From assembly GCF_001723605.1 (NCBI RefSeq), contig NZ_CP017111.1, forward strand, positions 2,046,001 through 2,110,000: a stretch of DNA of 64,000 nt. Direction: 5' to 3'. Positions 29,045 to 37,624 of this stretch are shown piece by piece (within the stretch, counting starts at the first letter, position 1; each line of letters starts with the position of its first letter). The position numbers and the translations under genes were made by a program. Source of the DNA: Sulfurospirillum halorespirans DSM 13726 (GTDB taxonomy: Bacteria > Campylobacterota > Campylobacteria > Campylobacterales > Sulfurospirillaceae). Under the pieces are notes generated by a model that was not told where the DNA came from, did no database searches, and worked only from the letters and a program-made list of their open reading frames with translations.

Positions 29045-29698
29045 ATGGAAAAAAATAAACATTTTGGATTTTATCTTGATCAAACTCGTTGTGTGGGATG
29101 CCGCACATGTCAATTAGCCTGTAAAGATTACCATGATTCACCCATCGGTGTCAGTTACCGTCGTGTGAGTGAATACGAAGGTGGAAGTTGGATTAAAAAT
29201 GAAAACAACCTTTTACAGCCTTTCAATGTTTTTGTCTATTACAGTTCCATCGCATGTAACCATTGTGATGATCCTGCATGTACAAAAGCGTGTCCCACAG
29301 GAGCGATGCATATGGGAGATTATGGCATTGTTGATGTCGATACGAGCAAATGCATCGGGTGTAAATCCTGTGCAATGGCTTGTCCTTATGGCGCACCTCA
29401 ATTTAATGCACACACAGGACATATGAGTAAATGCAACGGCTGCCAAGAGCGCTTAGATGAGGGAATGATGCCTATTTGTGTTGATGCCTGCCCTTTCCGT
29501 GCTATTGAAGCGGGTCCTATCAGTGAATTGCGTGAAAAACACGGTCAAATCGCTAGTGTTGCTCCATTGCCAGCCTATGAAATTACTCGCCCAAATTTAT
29601 GCATCAAACCTGAAAAAAATGCTCAACCATCTAACAAAGGCAATGGAACTGCTCATCTGCCACAAACTCTTTCGGAGGTCTCTTATGACATTGTCTAA
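29045..29698 (+). CDS. dmsB: DMSO-reductase-type iron-sulfur subunit
   Basis: 217 residues. Four Cys clusters for [4Fe-4S] centres are visible: CVGCRTCQLACKD (17-29), CNHCDDPACTKACPTG (about 76-91), CIGCKSCAMACPYG (about 106-119) and CNGCQERLDEG...CVDACPFRAIEAG. It moves electrons from the membrane subunit DmsC to DmsA. The last 14 bases overlap dmsC, whose GGAGG site lies in the dmsB 3' end. Confidence 0.93.
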   Translation: MEKNKHFGFYLDQTRCVGCRTCQLACKDYHDSPIGVSYRRVSEYEGGSWIKNENNLLQPFNVFVYYSSIACNHCDDPACTKACPTGAMHMGDYGIVDVDTSKCIGCKSCAMACPYGAPQFNAHTGHMSKCNGCQERLDEGMMPICVDACPFRAIEAGPISELREKHGQIASVAPLPAYEITRPNLCIKPEKNAQPSNKGNGTAHLPQTLSEVSYDIV

Positions 29699-30545
29699 TA
29701 TTATCATAGGCGAATTGCCACTGGTATTTTTTACTGTTGTTGCGCAAGCTTCCGTGGGTCTTTCATTAGTATATGCCCTTTGTACAAAACTCAGCTCTAA
29801 TGCTAAAATAGACTCACGTAAAAACTTTGGTGCACTCTTTTTGGCTTTGACATGTTTTGGTATTATCGCTTCGGTCTTTCACTTAGGTGATCCTTTGCAT
29901 GCTCCGTATATGATATTCCGCATGGCAGGATTTACTCAAAATGGAACATGGATTGTTTCATGGTTACCTTTAGAGATTTTAGGTATTGGCATTATGGCAT
30001 TTCTTGGTATCCTTGTTATGTTACGAGGCTCCTTAATAGCTATTTATGCGCTCCCTTTTGTGGGCTTTTTGACACTGTTTGCCATGAGTGGTATCTATGG
30101 TTCTATGGCACAAATTGTTCCAACATGGAGCTTTGGATTAACCTTTTTATTGTTCTGTGCATCTGCTTTGCTCTTGGGTGGATTTACCTATCGTGCATTT
30201 TTTGCTGAAGTGACTAAAGAAATTGCACTTTCATCATTGGTAAGTATAGGTGGATTTGTTTTATTTGCACTGGCACTGCTTCTTTACACGCTCCATAATG
30301 CGGAAGTCCACATTGATGCTATTGCAAATGTATTTGGTTTAATGCATGGCTACTATGGTTGTTTTGTAGGTGGTGGACTCATCTTAACAGGTCTTGCACT
30401 GATGCTCAATATCTATCAAGACTTACTTCCAGACTGCTTTACATGTAACATGTCAAAGCTCTCTCTTGCCATTGTTTTTGTAGGCGTTTTGGCAACCCGT
30501 GTTGCTTTTTACGGGCTGATTACAACGCATTTTTTTATTGGATAA
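29685..30545 (+). CDS. dmsC: DMSO-reductase-type membrane anchor subunit
   Basis: 286 residues from the ATG at 29685, chosen because GGAGG lies 7 bases upstream; an in-frame upstream extension is only dmsB read in another frame. Eight predicted membrane helices. DmsC oxidises menaquinol and anchors DmsAB. The helix I-II region ASVGLSLVYALCTK and the conserved SVFHLGDPLHAPYMIFRM with His are as in DmsC/NrfD-like anchors. A palindrome copy at 30439-30448 is read as Phe-Thr-Cys-Asn in the last loop. Confidence 0.88.
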   Translation: MTLSNIIIGELPLVFFTVVAQASVGLSLVYALCTKLSSNAKIDSRKNFGALFLALTCFGIIASVFHLGDPLHAPYMIFRMAGFTQNGTWIVSWLPLEILGIGIMAFLGILVMLRGSLIAIYALPFVGFLTLFAMSGIYGSMAQIVPTWSFGLTFLLFCASALLLGGFTYRAFFAEVTKEIALSSLVSIGGFVLFALALLLYTLHNAEVHIDAIANVFGLMHGYYGCFVGGGLILTGLALMLNIYQDLLPDCFTCNMSKLSLAIVFVGVLATRVAFYGLITTHFFIG

Positions 30546-30555
30546 GGAGTCTAGG

Positions 30556-31191
30556 ATGGATTATACAACACTAAGCCTTGCCGCAAATGTTTTTGCACAA
30601 TTCCTAGCGTCATCTCCTGATGCTAAAACATGGCAAATGCTTAAAGAAAATCACGTTTTAGAAGAGTGGTTTATACATACGCAAACACCAACATCGGAAC
30701 AAGGAACAATGTTATGGAAACGCTCCCATGGTGAGGAGAGTAGCGATACGATTGCGGCTGATTTTACACGCCTTTTTCTATGCGATGAAGAATTTTTGAA
30801 AGCACCACCTTATGCGTCCTTTTACCTTGAATCATCGGGTGAAATTTTTACACAAGAGAGCGATGATGTCCAAGCGGTTTATGATGCGTTTTCATTTAAA
30901 ACGACACGGCTAACACAGGAGCCAGCCGACCACATCGCCACTCAATTGGAATTTTTAAGTTTACTGCTTAAAAGTGCGGCACAAAGTGATGCTTTTGCAA
31001 AACATATTAGCCGGTTTATAGCGATACATTTAGCCTCTTGGATGACATCATGGGCAGTGGATGTACAAAACAATGCACAGTCCTTATTTTATAGAGGTTT
31101 GGGATACCACATCCAAACCTACTATGAACTTTTAATTGAAACATTTCAACCTAATGTTGTACCACGCATTATCCATCGTAAAGCTTCATGA
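30556..31191 (+). CDS. TorD/DmsD-family molybdoenzyme maturation chaperone
   Basis: 211 residues from the ATG at 30556 (AAGGAG 8 bases upstream). All-helical protein with the family feature of a Phe/Tyr-rich central region: TRLFLCDEEFLKAPPYASFYLESSGEIF. These chaperones bind the twin-arginine leader of the catalytic subunit and hold it until the Mo cofactor is inserted. It is the last gene of the dms operon, directly before a strong terminator. Confidence 0.82.
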   Translation: MDYTTLSLAANVFAQFLASSPDAKTWQMLKENHVLEEWFIHTQTPTSEQGTMLWKRSHGEESSDTIAADFTRLFLCDEEFLKAPPYASFYLESSGEIFTQESDDVQAVYDAFSFKTTRLTQEPADHIATQLEFLSLLLKSAAQSDAFAKHISRFIAIHLASWMTSWAVDVQNNAQSLFYRGLGYHIQTYYELLIETFQPNVVPRIIHRKAS

Positions 31192-31192
31192 T

Positions 31193-31222
31193 AAAGTGGC
31201 AAAGAACCTTGCCACTTTTTTT
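31193..31222 (+). terminator. Rho-independent terminator of the dms operon
   Basis: AAGTGGCAA (31194-31202) pairs with TTGCCACTT (31209-31217) around AGAACC, followed by TTTTT. It starts 2 bases after the chaperone stop codon. Confidence 0.9.
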
Positions 31223-31310
31223 ATATCTAACAAAATCATATAACTTTTATACTTCAAACCTCACGGAATAGTTCTTGTATAACCCTCTTCATCACACAAA
31301 AAGGATACAC

Positions 31311-31871
31311 ATGTCGATTTTGCAGTTTATTAAAGAGAATAATTTAGCGTGGCAGCCTTCTTTCAACGGCGAGATAGGTAATGGACTCGTTGGATACCGA
31401 GGCGCTTTGATCGTTGAAGAGGGAAAACAGCTCTCACCTGATCGCATCTTGCCGCCCAAAGTGCAAGCGAAACAAGTTTTGTTAGTTGCAGATGAGGCTA
31501 ATGTCACTTTTTTCTCCGCTGAATTAGAGAGTATTTTGCATTTTGAAGCCTTTTTTGAGCGTTACAAAGCGTTTTTTACCCCTGCAACCTTGGTCGTGCT
31601 GTATGTCACCGATTTGGATAAAAATGGTACATTTACTTATGAAGGTGTCACGATTCATGCGTACTCTTTGGCAGAAAGCTCTGTTTGGAATGAACTGTTA
31701 GACCTCTCAGGACTCGATAAAAGTGAACTTAAAAAACTCGACAACAAGAAGAAAATCGAAGTGCTGTATGAAGGACTTTTGAAGACCGATTGTGCGGCAA
31801 AAGCGATGAGTTTTGCAGAGATACTCAGCCATAAAGGTGAAAGTTCCAAAAAAATCATGGGTGCTGTGTAA
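31311..31871 (+). CDS. Conserved-looking soluble protein of unknown function
   Basis: 186 residues from the ATG at 31311 with AAAAGGA upstream; earlier in-frame codons start at a TTG before that site. No signal peptide or membrane segment. Mixed alpha/beta composition with three hydrophobic strands (GALIVEEG, AKQVLLVAD, ATLVVLYVTD) and a Lys/Ser-rich C-terminus (DNKKKIEVLYEGLL). I do not recognise the family. It stands alone after the dms terminator and does not look like part of that operon. Confidence 0.6.
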   Translation: MSILQFIKENNLAWQPSFNGEIGNGLVGYRGALIVEEGKQLSPDRILPPKVQAKQVLLVADEANVTFFSAELESILHFEAFFERYKAFFTPATLVVLYVTDLDKNGTFTYEGVTIHAYSLAESSVWNELLDLSGLDKSELKKLDNKKKIEVLYEGLLKTDCAAKAMSFAEILSHKGESSKKIMGAV

Positions 31872-31935
31872 CTGCTTTTTTAAAGCGCACTCTGTTTGAT
31901 TTCATGCTACACTCTTACATGTAAAAGGAGTGAGC

Positions 31936-32100
31936 ATGAAAATCAAACAACTCTGTTCTCTTAAAAAAGAGGACGTCAAAATGTACGCCAAAAAGATCAT
32001 CAAGATCGTCTCAAAACCCAAATTTATCTGCGAAAAATGTGCTCGTGTCTCTAAAGATGAAAAACATTTATGCCATGCAGTGTCGCTTAAAAAGCTCTAA
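31936..32100 (+). CDS. Small 54-residue Cys-rich (probable zinc-binding) protein
   Basis: Short gene with a good AAGGAG site 6 bases before its ATG. The product is basic in the first half (MKIKQLCSLKKEDVKMYAKK) and has FICEKCARVSKDEKHLCH in the second, so a CxxC pair followed by Cys and His could bind zinc. The coding potential is supported by the start signal and Lys-rich composition. Its stop overlaps the convergent DUF1566 gene by 4 bases. A palindrome copy (31915-31924) lies just upstream. Function unknown. Confidence 0.65.
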   Translation: MKIKQLCSLKKEDVKMYAKKIIKIVSKPKFICEKCARVSKDEKHLCHAVSLKKL

Positions 32101-32579
32101 CGCACCAACCGCACGGCACCACTATAACTTTTCGTATGAGCATCAACAACACCATTCATAAAATCAATCGTATAAAAAAGCGTTGGAATCACGTCGTCAC
32201 CCTCAAGGTAAACGGACGAAGTTAGATAATTCGCACCCTCGCCTGTGTCGTGTAGTTTTCCAAATAGTGCGCTATTGATGACGGGCGTTTTACAGCGTTC
32301 ATCTACCAAGCTCAAAAGCTCATCAACGCTCGGAACTCTCCATCCGTTGCCCAAAGAGCGTGCGTATGCTTCTGCTTCTTTGCGCCTTATAAGTTTTATT
32401 TCACCGACACATCCTTTGCCTTTCTGCCACTCTTCGCCAAAGGAACAACGCTTCCAGATTAATTTCGATTTTGTATCAATGACTTCGCCCTCTTTTGCGG
32501 TGAAAGTGCTCGTGTTAAAGGAACACTTCGCCATTAAACTCAGGGTTGAAATCAAAAAAATAATGACATATTGTTTCAT
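32097..32579 (-). CDS. Exported DUF1566 (Lcl C-terminal-like) domain protein
   Basis: 160 residues. An N-terminal signal sequence (MKQYVIIFLISTLSLMAKC, lipobox-like end LMAKC) precedes one DUF1566 domain: VIDTKSKLIWKRCSFGEEW, EAEAYARSLGNGWRVPSVDELLSLVD and a C-terminal GAVRLVR. These domains occur in surface or periplasmic proteins and are related to the FGE/C-type lectin fold region; the function is unknown. Four Cys in the domain could form disulfides. The start overlaps the SDR stop by 4 bases. Confidence 0.78.
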   Translation of the reverse strand: MKQYVIIFLISTLSLMAKCSFNTSTFTAKEGEVIDTKSKLIWKRCSFGEEWQKGKGCVGEIKLIRRKEAEAYARSLGNGWRVPSVDELLSLVDERCKTPVINSALFGKLHDTGEGANYLTSSVYLEGDDVIPTLFYTIDFMNGVVDAHTKSYSGAVRLVR

Positions 32580-33262
32580 GGATAGACCATCTTTTTGGAA
32601 ACGCCGCCATCGACCACAAAGTCACTGCCTGTGATAAACCCATCTTCTCTCTCCAACAAAAAGCGCACAAGCTCAGCGATGTCACTGGGTTTGCCAACTC
32701 TGCCGCTGGGATGCCACGCGTGCTCAGCTTTAGTTGGCTCATAGGTTTCATCGGTGTTGATCCACCCAGGGCTGATGGAATTGACACTGACGTTTCCTGC
32801 CAACGAGAGGGAAAGCGCATGAGTGAGAGAAACTATGCCACCTTTGGATGCTGAATAAGGCTCCGTTCCCGCTTCGGACATAGACGCACGGGTTGACGCG
32901 ATATTGATGATATGACCGTGTGTCAACAGAGGCGCAAAGGCTTGTGAAAGAAGATACGGCGCAGTAAGGTTGAGCGCGATAATTTTTTCCCAGTCCTGCA
33001 AACTCTGCTCGTTCAGAGGTTTATGAATAAACATGCCTGCATTATTGATAAGTCCATAAAGCGCTGGTATCTCATTTTTTATCTGCGTTATCGTTTCAGC
33101 AATCGCGTCACTTTGGCTAAGATCGCAACGGTAAAAGTGGCTGAAAAAGGTGTGAGAAGGAGTTTCTTGGTCGATAGCAATGATCGTATAGCGTTTATAC
33201 AGTGCTTGTGCGATCGCTTTTCCAATGCCGTGTGATGCACCTGTAATCATGACATTTTGCAT
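32576..33262 (-). CDS. Short-chain dehydrogenase/reductase (SDR)
   Basis: 228 residues, Rossmann fold. Cofactor motif TGASHGIGKA near 7-16, NNAGMF near 79, catalytic Ser in NIASTRASM, YSASKGG with catalytic Tyr and Lys near 145, and SPGWINTDE. A classical SDR, probably NAD(P)H-dependent; an acidic residue after beta-2 (AIDQET) hints at NAD preference. Substrate cannot be told. Upstream AAGGAATAGGG is the ribosome-binding region. Confidence 0.88.
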   Translation of the reverse strand: MQNVMITGASHGIGKAIAQALYKRYTIIAIDQETPSHTFFSHFYRCDLSQSDAIAETITQIKNEIPALYGLINNAGMFIHKPLNEQSLQDWEKIIALNLTAPYLLSQAFAPLLTHGHIINIASTRASMSEAGTEPYSASKGGIVSLTHALSLSLAGNVSVNSISPGWINTDETYEPTKAEHAWHPSGRVGKPSDIAELVRFLLEREDGFITGSDFVVDGGVSKKMVYP

Positions 33263-33366
33263 CCCTATTCCTTTAAAATTTCAGTACAAAAACATACCAT
33301 AGGATGACTTAATCGGCACAATTTTTGCTTGCATTGAGCATGTAAATTTTCTAAGAGGGGCAATCT

Positions 33367-34008
33367 ATGGAAACGTCTACGCGGTATCAAACCAATGTGA
33401 GTTTTATGAAACAACTGCAAACAAACAGCGACCGAACAGCGATGCAATCGCCTTACAGTGAGGATTTTGAAGCCATATACCAAGAGGCAGCTCAAAGTGA
33501 TGTCAAACTCTCTACGGCTAAAGCATTTTTGAGTAATCTAAGTGAAGATGATCTCTCAACCTTGCAACACTACACGGGTCTGGCTAATGCGATTGATGTC
33601 AATTCATTGAGCGATGAAGGCGCTTACAATCTTCTCATGCACGATGCTGAAAAATATGACTTTAATGGCGATGGGATGGTGCAAGATGGCATTGCCAACA
33701 AAAGCTCCACTATCCCTACCACTATGAGTGATGCGATGAAAGCATCTTACGTCAGTGCGCTCAATTCCTTAGATGAAAGCGAACGTTTTGATGCGATGAC
33801 CGCCGTTACATTAAATTCTGCGACAACAGCACTTTTATCCGTAGATGGAACAGCAAGCAGTGCAACATCAACACCGCTGACCTACGATGTACTTGCTGCT
33901 CGTATCAATGCGGTTCTTCATCCTACACAAGGGGCGTATACATCGCCTGAGATAAAAGAGACGATTGCAAAATTTTGGGAGAATTTTCAATCTTCATACA
34001 ACGCCTAA
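33367..34008 (+). CDS. Unknown soluble protein with an EF-hand-like calcium loop
   Basis: 213 residues. RBS AGAGGGGCA 7 bases before the ATG. The centre holds DFNGDGMVQDG (about residues 97-107), which matches the DxNxDGxxxDG calcium loop. Residues 1-95 are helical and polar, and residues 140-180 are Ser/Thr/Ala-rich. No signal peptide or membrane segment. Residues SEDFEAIYQEAAQSDVKLSTAKAFL look like a helical pair. I do not recognise the family; a flagellar, adhesin or calcium-responsive role is only a guess. Confidence 0.6.
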   Translation: METSTRYQTNVSFMKQLQTNSDRTAMQSPYSEDFEAIYQEAAQSDVKLSTAKAFLSNLSEDDLSTLQHYTGLANAIDVNSLSDEGAYNLLMHDAEKYDFNGDGMVQDGIANKSSTIPTTMSDAMKASYVSALNSLDESERFDAMTAVTLNSATTALLSVDGTASSATSTPLTYDVLAARINAVLHPTQGAYTSPEIKETIAKFWENFQSSYNA

Positions 34009-34090
34009 TCGCTCCAGCGCTTTTTACATGTAAAGCACTCTTTAGCAACTCTAAAGTACAATAGAATCTATTTTATGGAAAAGGTTCACT

Positions 34091-35026
34091 ATGAAAAAAG
34101 CGCTTGTCCTTCTCAATATGGGAGGTCCTAATAACCTTGATGAAGTCAAAGTTTTTTTATCCAATATGTTCAATGACGCCAATATCATCACCATCAAAAG
34201 TGCTCTTTTACGCCGTTTTATCGCTTTTATGATCACCTCAACGCGTACCAAAAAAGCCCAAGCCAACTACGCAAAACTCGGAGGTAAATCGCCTTTAGTC
34301 GGCTACACCAAACAACTGGTTGCAAAGCTACAAAGCGCACTACCTGCTTTACATGTAACCTTTGCGATGCGTTACACGCCTCCCTTTTGCGATGCGTTGA
34401 TTGAGGAGCTCAAAGCCAAGGGAATTGAAGAGGTTATCGTGTTGCCACTGTATCCGCACTACTCGACCACGACGACCAAGTCTTCGGTGGAAGATTTTAT
34501 GAAAGTGGCGAAAGCATTGGGATTTCAAGCGCGTATCCGCGTTATTGATCGTTTTTTTGAAAACGAAAGCTACAACCGCCTTTTGGTGCAAAAGATCAAA
34601 GAAGCGTTAGGCGAGAATGACCCAACAAAGATGGAGCTTATCTTCTCCGCGCACTCTCTGCCTCAAAAAATCATTGCGAATGGCGATCCGTATGAGAGAG
34701 AAATCAGTTTACATGTAAAGCTCGTTGAGCAACTGTTGCACGAAGAAGGTGTGCAGTTTAAAGCGGTGCATTTAGCGTATCAGTCGAAGCTTGGACCGGT
34801 TAAATGGCTTGAGCCTTCGATGGAGGAAAAACTCTCAACGCTTGAGAATAAAAACGCGCTTATTGTTCCCATCTCATTTACGATCGACAATTCTGAAACG
34901 GAGTTTGAGCTAAGCCAAGAGTATGCAGAACTTGCTCACCGCCTTGGATTTGAGCGCTATATCGTGGCAAAATGCCCCAATGATGATGAGGCGTTTGTGG
35001 AGTGCATTAAAGGCTTAATTGACTAA
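34091..35026 (+). CDS. hemH: Ferrochelatase
   Basis: 311 residues. Inserts Fe2+ into protoporphyrin IX, the last step of haem synthesis. Family motifs: LLNMGGPNNLDEVKVFLSNMF at the N-terminus, MRYTPPF, LPLYPHYSTTTTKSS near 120, the catalytic His in FSAHSLPQKII near 190, AYQSKLGPVKWLEP, and a conserved acidic helix near the C-terminus. The end overlaps the convergent ftsI gene by 4 bases. Two palindrome copies (34349, 34709) encode Leu-His-Val. Confidence 0.95.
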   Translation: MKKALVLLNMGGPNNLDEVKVFLSNMFNDANIITIKSALLRRFIAFMITSTRTKKAQANYAKLGGKSPLVGYTKQLVAKLQSALPALHVTFAMRYTPPFCDALIEELKAKGIEEVIVLPLYPHYSTTTTKSSVEDFMKVAKALGFQARIRVIDRFFENESYNRLLVQKIKEALGENDPTKMELIFSAHSLPQKIIANGDPYEREISLHVKLVEQLLHEEGVQFKAVHLAYQSKLGPVKWLEPSMEEKLSTLENKNALIVPISFTIDNSETEFELSQEYAELAHRLGFERYIVAKCPNDDEAFVECIKGLID

Positions 35027-36804
35027 GGCGTATTTTGAATCTCGGCTGATGGGGTTAAATAGCCGTTATCGACCAGTTTCTCGATAATCTCTTTAAAAAC
35101 AGGCACCGCACTTTGCGCCGCGAAATACGCCTGTTTTTTCTTCGCTTCGCGTACCAGTACCCCAACGGTGTATTTGTTCTTTTTATCGTTGACAAAACCA
35201 AAAAAGGAACCATTGTAAATTCGCACATACTCGCCATCTTCGGCGATGTGTGCCGTTCCTGTTTTACCTCCTACTTCCAAACCTTCCATTTTCGTTCCCG
35301 TACCCGTACCTTGTTGAACGACTTTAATCAAAATCTTCTGCATACGTTTTGCCACCGAAACAGGAATGACTTGTACCTCAGGAACTTTTTCAGGGAACAG
35401 CTCTTGCCCTGTGGGAGAGACCAGTTTTTTCACCAAAGAGAGGTTGAGGAGCCTTCCATTGTTATTAAACGCGTTGTACGCCTTGATGACTTGCATAAAC
35501 GTCGCATTCATACCATAACCATAGCCAACGGTTGCTTTGTAAATCGGCGAATTAAAGCGGTTAAGAGCAGGAATAACACCCGGATTTTCAAACGGAAGAT
35601 CGATGCCACTTCTGACTGAAAATCCAAAATCTTTAAGCCCTTGATAAAACTCTATCGGATCAAGCTTCTGAGCGATCTGCGCCGTTCCAACGTTACTGGA
35701 GTAGACGATGATGTCTTCCGCACTGATTTTATCGGCTTTATGGGTATCTTTGATGACTTTGGTTCCCAGCTTATAACTTCCGCCATAGACATTGACGATG
35801 TCATACGGATTGATTTTATTGGCTTTAAGCAGTAGTGCAAACGTAATGGATTTCATAACGGAGCCTGGCTCATAGATGTACTCAATCGCTGAGATATTAA
35901 GCGCACCATAATCTTTCTTTTCAATTAAATCAGGATTAAAACGATTGCTCGACGCCAAGGTGATAAACTCACCCGTTTCACTGTTAATGACCGCCGCAAT
36001 AATCTCTTTGGCTTCAAGGTTTTTTTGATATTTATCTAAGACATTTTCAATGATTTTTTGCATTTTTAAAGAGAGGGTTAAATGCACATCATACCCATCA
36101 AAACGACGCGAAGAGATACTGTTACCATCTAAAATAATCGCATTCGAGATGTCACGCGCCCCAATGACTAAAGAGTCTTGCACCGAGGAGAGTTTATCTT
36201 CGTAAAAGCGTTCGATGCCTTTAACCCCTGTCGTTTTTGTAATATTTTTCTGCTCCATCTTCTTCACGTAGCCTAAAATAGGCGTTACTGAATCAACGGA
36301 CGGATAGAGTCTGTCTTCGCCGCTTTCAATGACGCTTAGACCGTGTAAAAAAGCGACACCTGTTTTTGGGTCTTCATAGCTTTTAAAAACTCCTAGTTTG
36401 TAAAGCTTTCGTGAGAGCTCTTGAAGGTATTTGGCACTCTTGGAGTCAATGCGATAAGACAATACTGTACTGCCGACATTGGCATTTAACGTTGCAGCAA
36501 CGGCTTTGGGATCATCGCCACTGTAAAGCGAATAGAGTTTGACAAAGAGGTCAAATTTTTTGGGATCAATGTTGCGTGTATCTACAAGGGCTTTGTAGAG
36601 TTTTTGACTTGTAGCGATTTTGAAGCCATCGGAACTGATGATATTACCACGAAGGGCGTGGTTGATTTCACTGTGTTCTAATTTTGGGAGCCTTCGATCA
36701 ATCGTTGCCCAATAAAAAAGGGTTCCAAGAAAGATGAGAAATCCAATAAGGACAACAACAAAGAGAAAGAGGATTTTGATTTTTTTTGCGTCAGATTGTT
36801 CCAT
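35023..36804 (-). CDS. ftsI: Septal transpeptidase FtsI / PBP3-like class B penicillin-binding protein
   Basis: 593 residues. N-terminal membrane anchor (11-33), a dimerisation domain (about 45-230) and a transpeptidase domain with SxxK at Ser315-Lys318 (YEPGSVMKSITF), SSN (YSSNVGTAQIAQ) and KTG (VGGKTGTAHIAEDG). It cross-links septal peptidoglycan together with FtsW. The gene lies 14 bases behind fliE in the flagellar rod operon, the same arrangement as C. jejuni pbpB (Cj0525c), so division and flagellar genes may share transcription. Confidence 0.9.
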   Translation of the reverse strand: MEQSDAKKIKILFLFVVVLIGFLIFLGTLFYWATIDRRLPKLEHSEINHALRGNIISSDGFKIATSQKLYKALVDTRNIDPKKFDLFVKLYSLYSGDDPKAVAATLNANVGSTVLSYRIDSKSAKYLQELSRKLYKLGVFKSYEDPKTGVAFLHGLSVIESGEDRLYPSVDSVTPILGYVKKMEQKNITKTTGVKGIERFYEDKLSSVQDSLVIGARDISNAIILDGNSISSRRFDGYDVHLTLSLKMQKIIENVLDKYQKNLEAKEIIAAVINSETGEFITLASSNRFNPDLIEKKDYGALNISAIEYIYEPGSVMKSITFALLLKANKINPYDIVNVYGGSYKLGTKVIKDTHKADKISAEDIIVYSSNVGTAQIAQKLDPIEFYQGLKDFGFSVRSGIDLPFENPGVIPALNRFNSPIYKATVGYGYGMNATFMQVIKAYNAFNNNGRLLNLSLVKKLVSPTGQELFPEKVPEVQVIPVSVAKRMQKILIKVVQQGTGTGTKMEGLEVGGKTGTAHIAEDGEYVRIYNGSFFGFVNDKKNKYTVGVLVREAKKKQAYFAAQSAVPVFKEIIEKLVDNGYLTPSAEIQNTP

Positions 36805-36818
36805 GTAAACGGCAAAAC

Positions 36819-37115
36819 TTAAATCTGTGTCTTCGAGATCTCTTTATAAGCACTGAGGGCTTTATTACGAATTTCTAACATCATTTTCATACTCGTTTCT
36901 GCTTTGTTAATAGCAATAGCTGCTTGGTGCAAATCTTTGACTTCGCCCGTCGCAAGATCTGCCATTGCTTTGTCACCTTTGACTTGGGTGTCGTTAATCT
37001 CTTCAAGAGAATCTTGTAAAATTTTTGAAAAATCACTACTGGTGGTATCAGTCTTCGCAACCGTAGTATTGGATGTATTGGTTAATGCTGTAAGCGTATC
37101 AATTGTACTGGCCAT
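36819..37115 (-). CDS. fliE: Flagellar hook-basal body protein FliE
   Basis: 98 residues. FliE joins the MS ring to the rod. The C-terminal part shows the family pattern FSKILQDSLEEINDTQVKGDKAMADLATGE...DLHQAAIAINKAETSMKMMLEIRNKALSAYKEI, split here around residue 58. Five bases downstream of flgC. Confidence 0.93.
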   Translation of the reverse strand: MASTIDTLTALTNTSNTTVAKTDTTSSDFSKILQDSLEEINDTQVKGDKAMADLATGEVKDLHQAAIAINKAETSMKMMLEIRNKALSAYKEISKTQI

Positions 37116-37120
37116 TTACC

Positions 37121-37615
37121 TTATCCTTTTAAAATATCAATCGCACTTTGTGCAATGGATTTTGCACTTTGAAATGCGGAAACGTTTGCTTGGTATGCGC
37201 GAGTTGCTTCAACAAGATTGGACATCTCAATGACAGGATTAATGTTCGGATAAGCGACATAACCCTCTTCATTGGCATCCGGATGGGAAGGCTCATATTT
37301 GTATCTAAATTCACTCTCATCGCGCACGACTTTATCCACTTTAACACTCATTATAGCAGGATTGGCATCCTCTTGCAAGAATGGGTCATCCAAGGGGTTT
37401 TCGTACTCTAACATGTTGTTATCACTGGCAATTTTGGCATTCAAGGTTTTTTTAAAATCAACCGCTTTAAAGACAACATCTTTACGTTGATAAGGTCCAC
37501 CTTCACTCGTACGTGTTGTATTGGCATTGGCGATGTTAGCGCTGATCACATCCATACGAAAACGTTGTGCAGAGAGTCCGTAACTGCTAATGTCAAAACT
37601 GCTTAAATATGCCAT
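37121..37615 (-). CDS. flgC: Flagellar basal-body rod protein FlgC
   Basis: 164 residues. Proximal rod component. The N-terminal motif ISSYGLSAQRFRMDVISANIANANTTRT and the C-terminal EMSNLVEATRAYQANVSAFQSAKSIAQSAIDIL are diagnostic for rod proteins, and VAYPNINPVIEM is FlgC-specific. Nine bases after flgB. Confidence 0.95.
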   Translation of the reverse strand: MAYLSSFDISSYGLSAQRFRMDVISANIANANTTRTSEGGPYQRKDVVFKAVDFKKTLNAKIASDNNMLEYENPLDDPFLQEDANPAIMSVKVDKVVRDESEFRYKYEPSHPDANEEGYVAYPNINPVIEMSNLVEATRAYQANVSAFQSAKSIAQSAIDILKG

Positions 37616-37624
37616 GGTATTTCC

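Noticed and set aside
29478-29684. Upstream in-frame extension of dmsC
   Set aside because: It overlaps dmsB in another frame; the ATG at 29685 has a strong GGAGG site and begins the first membrane helix.
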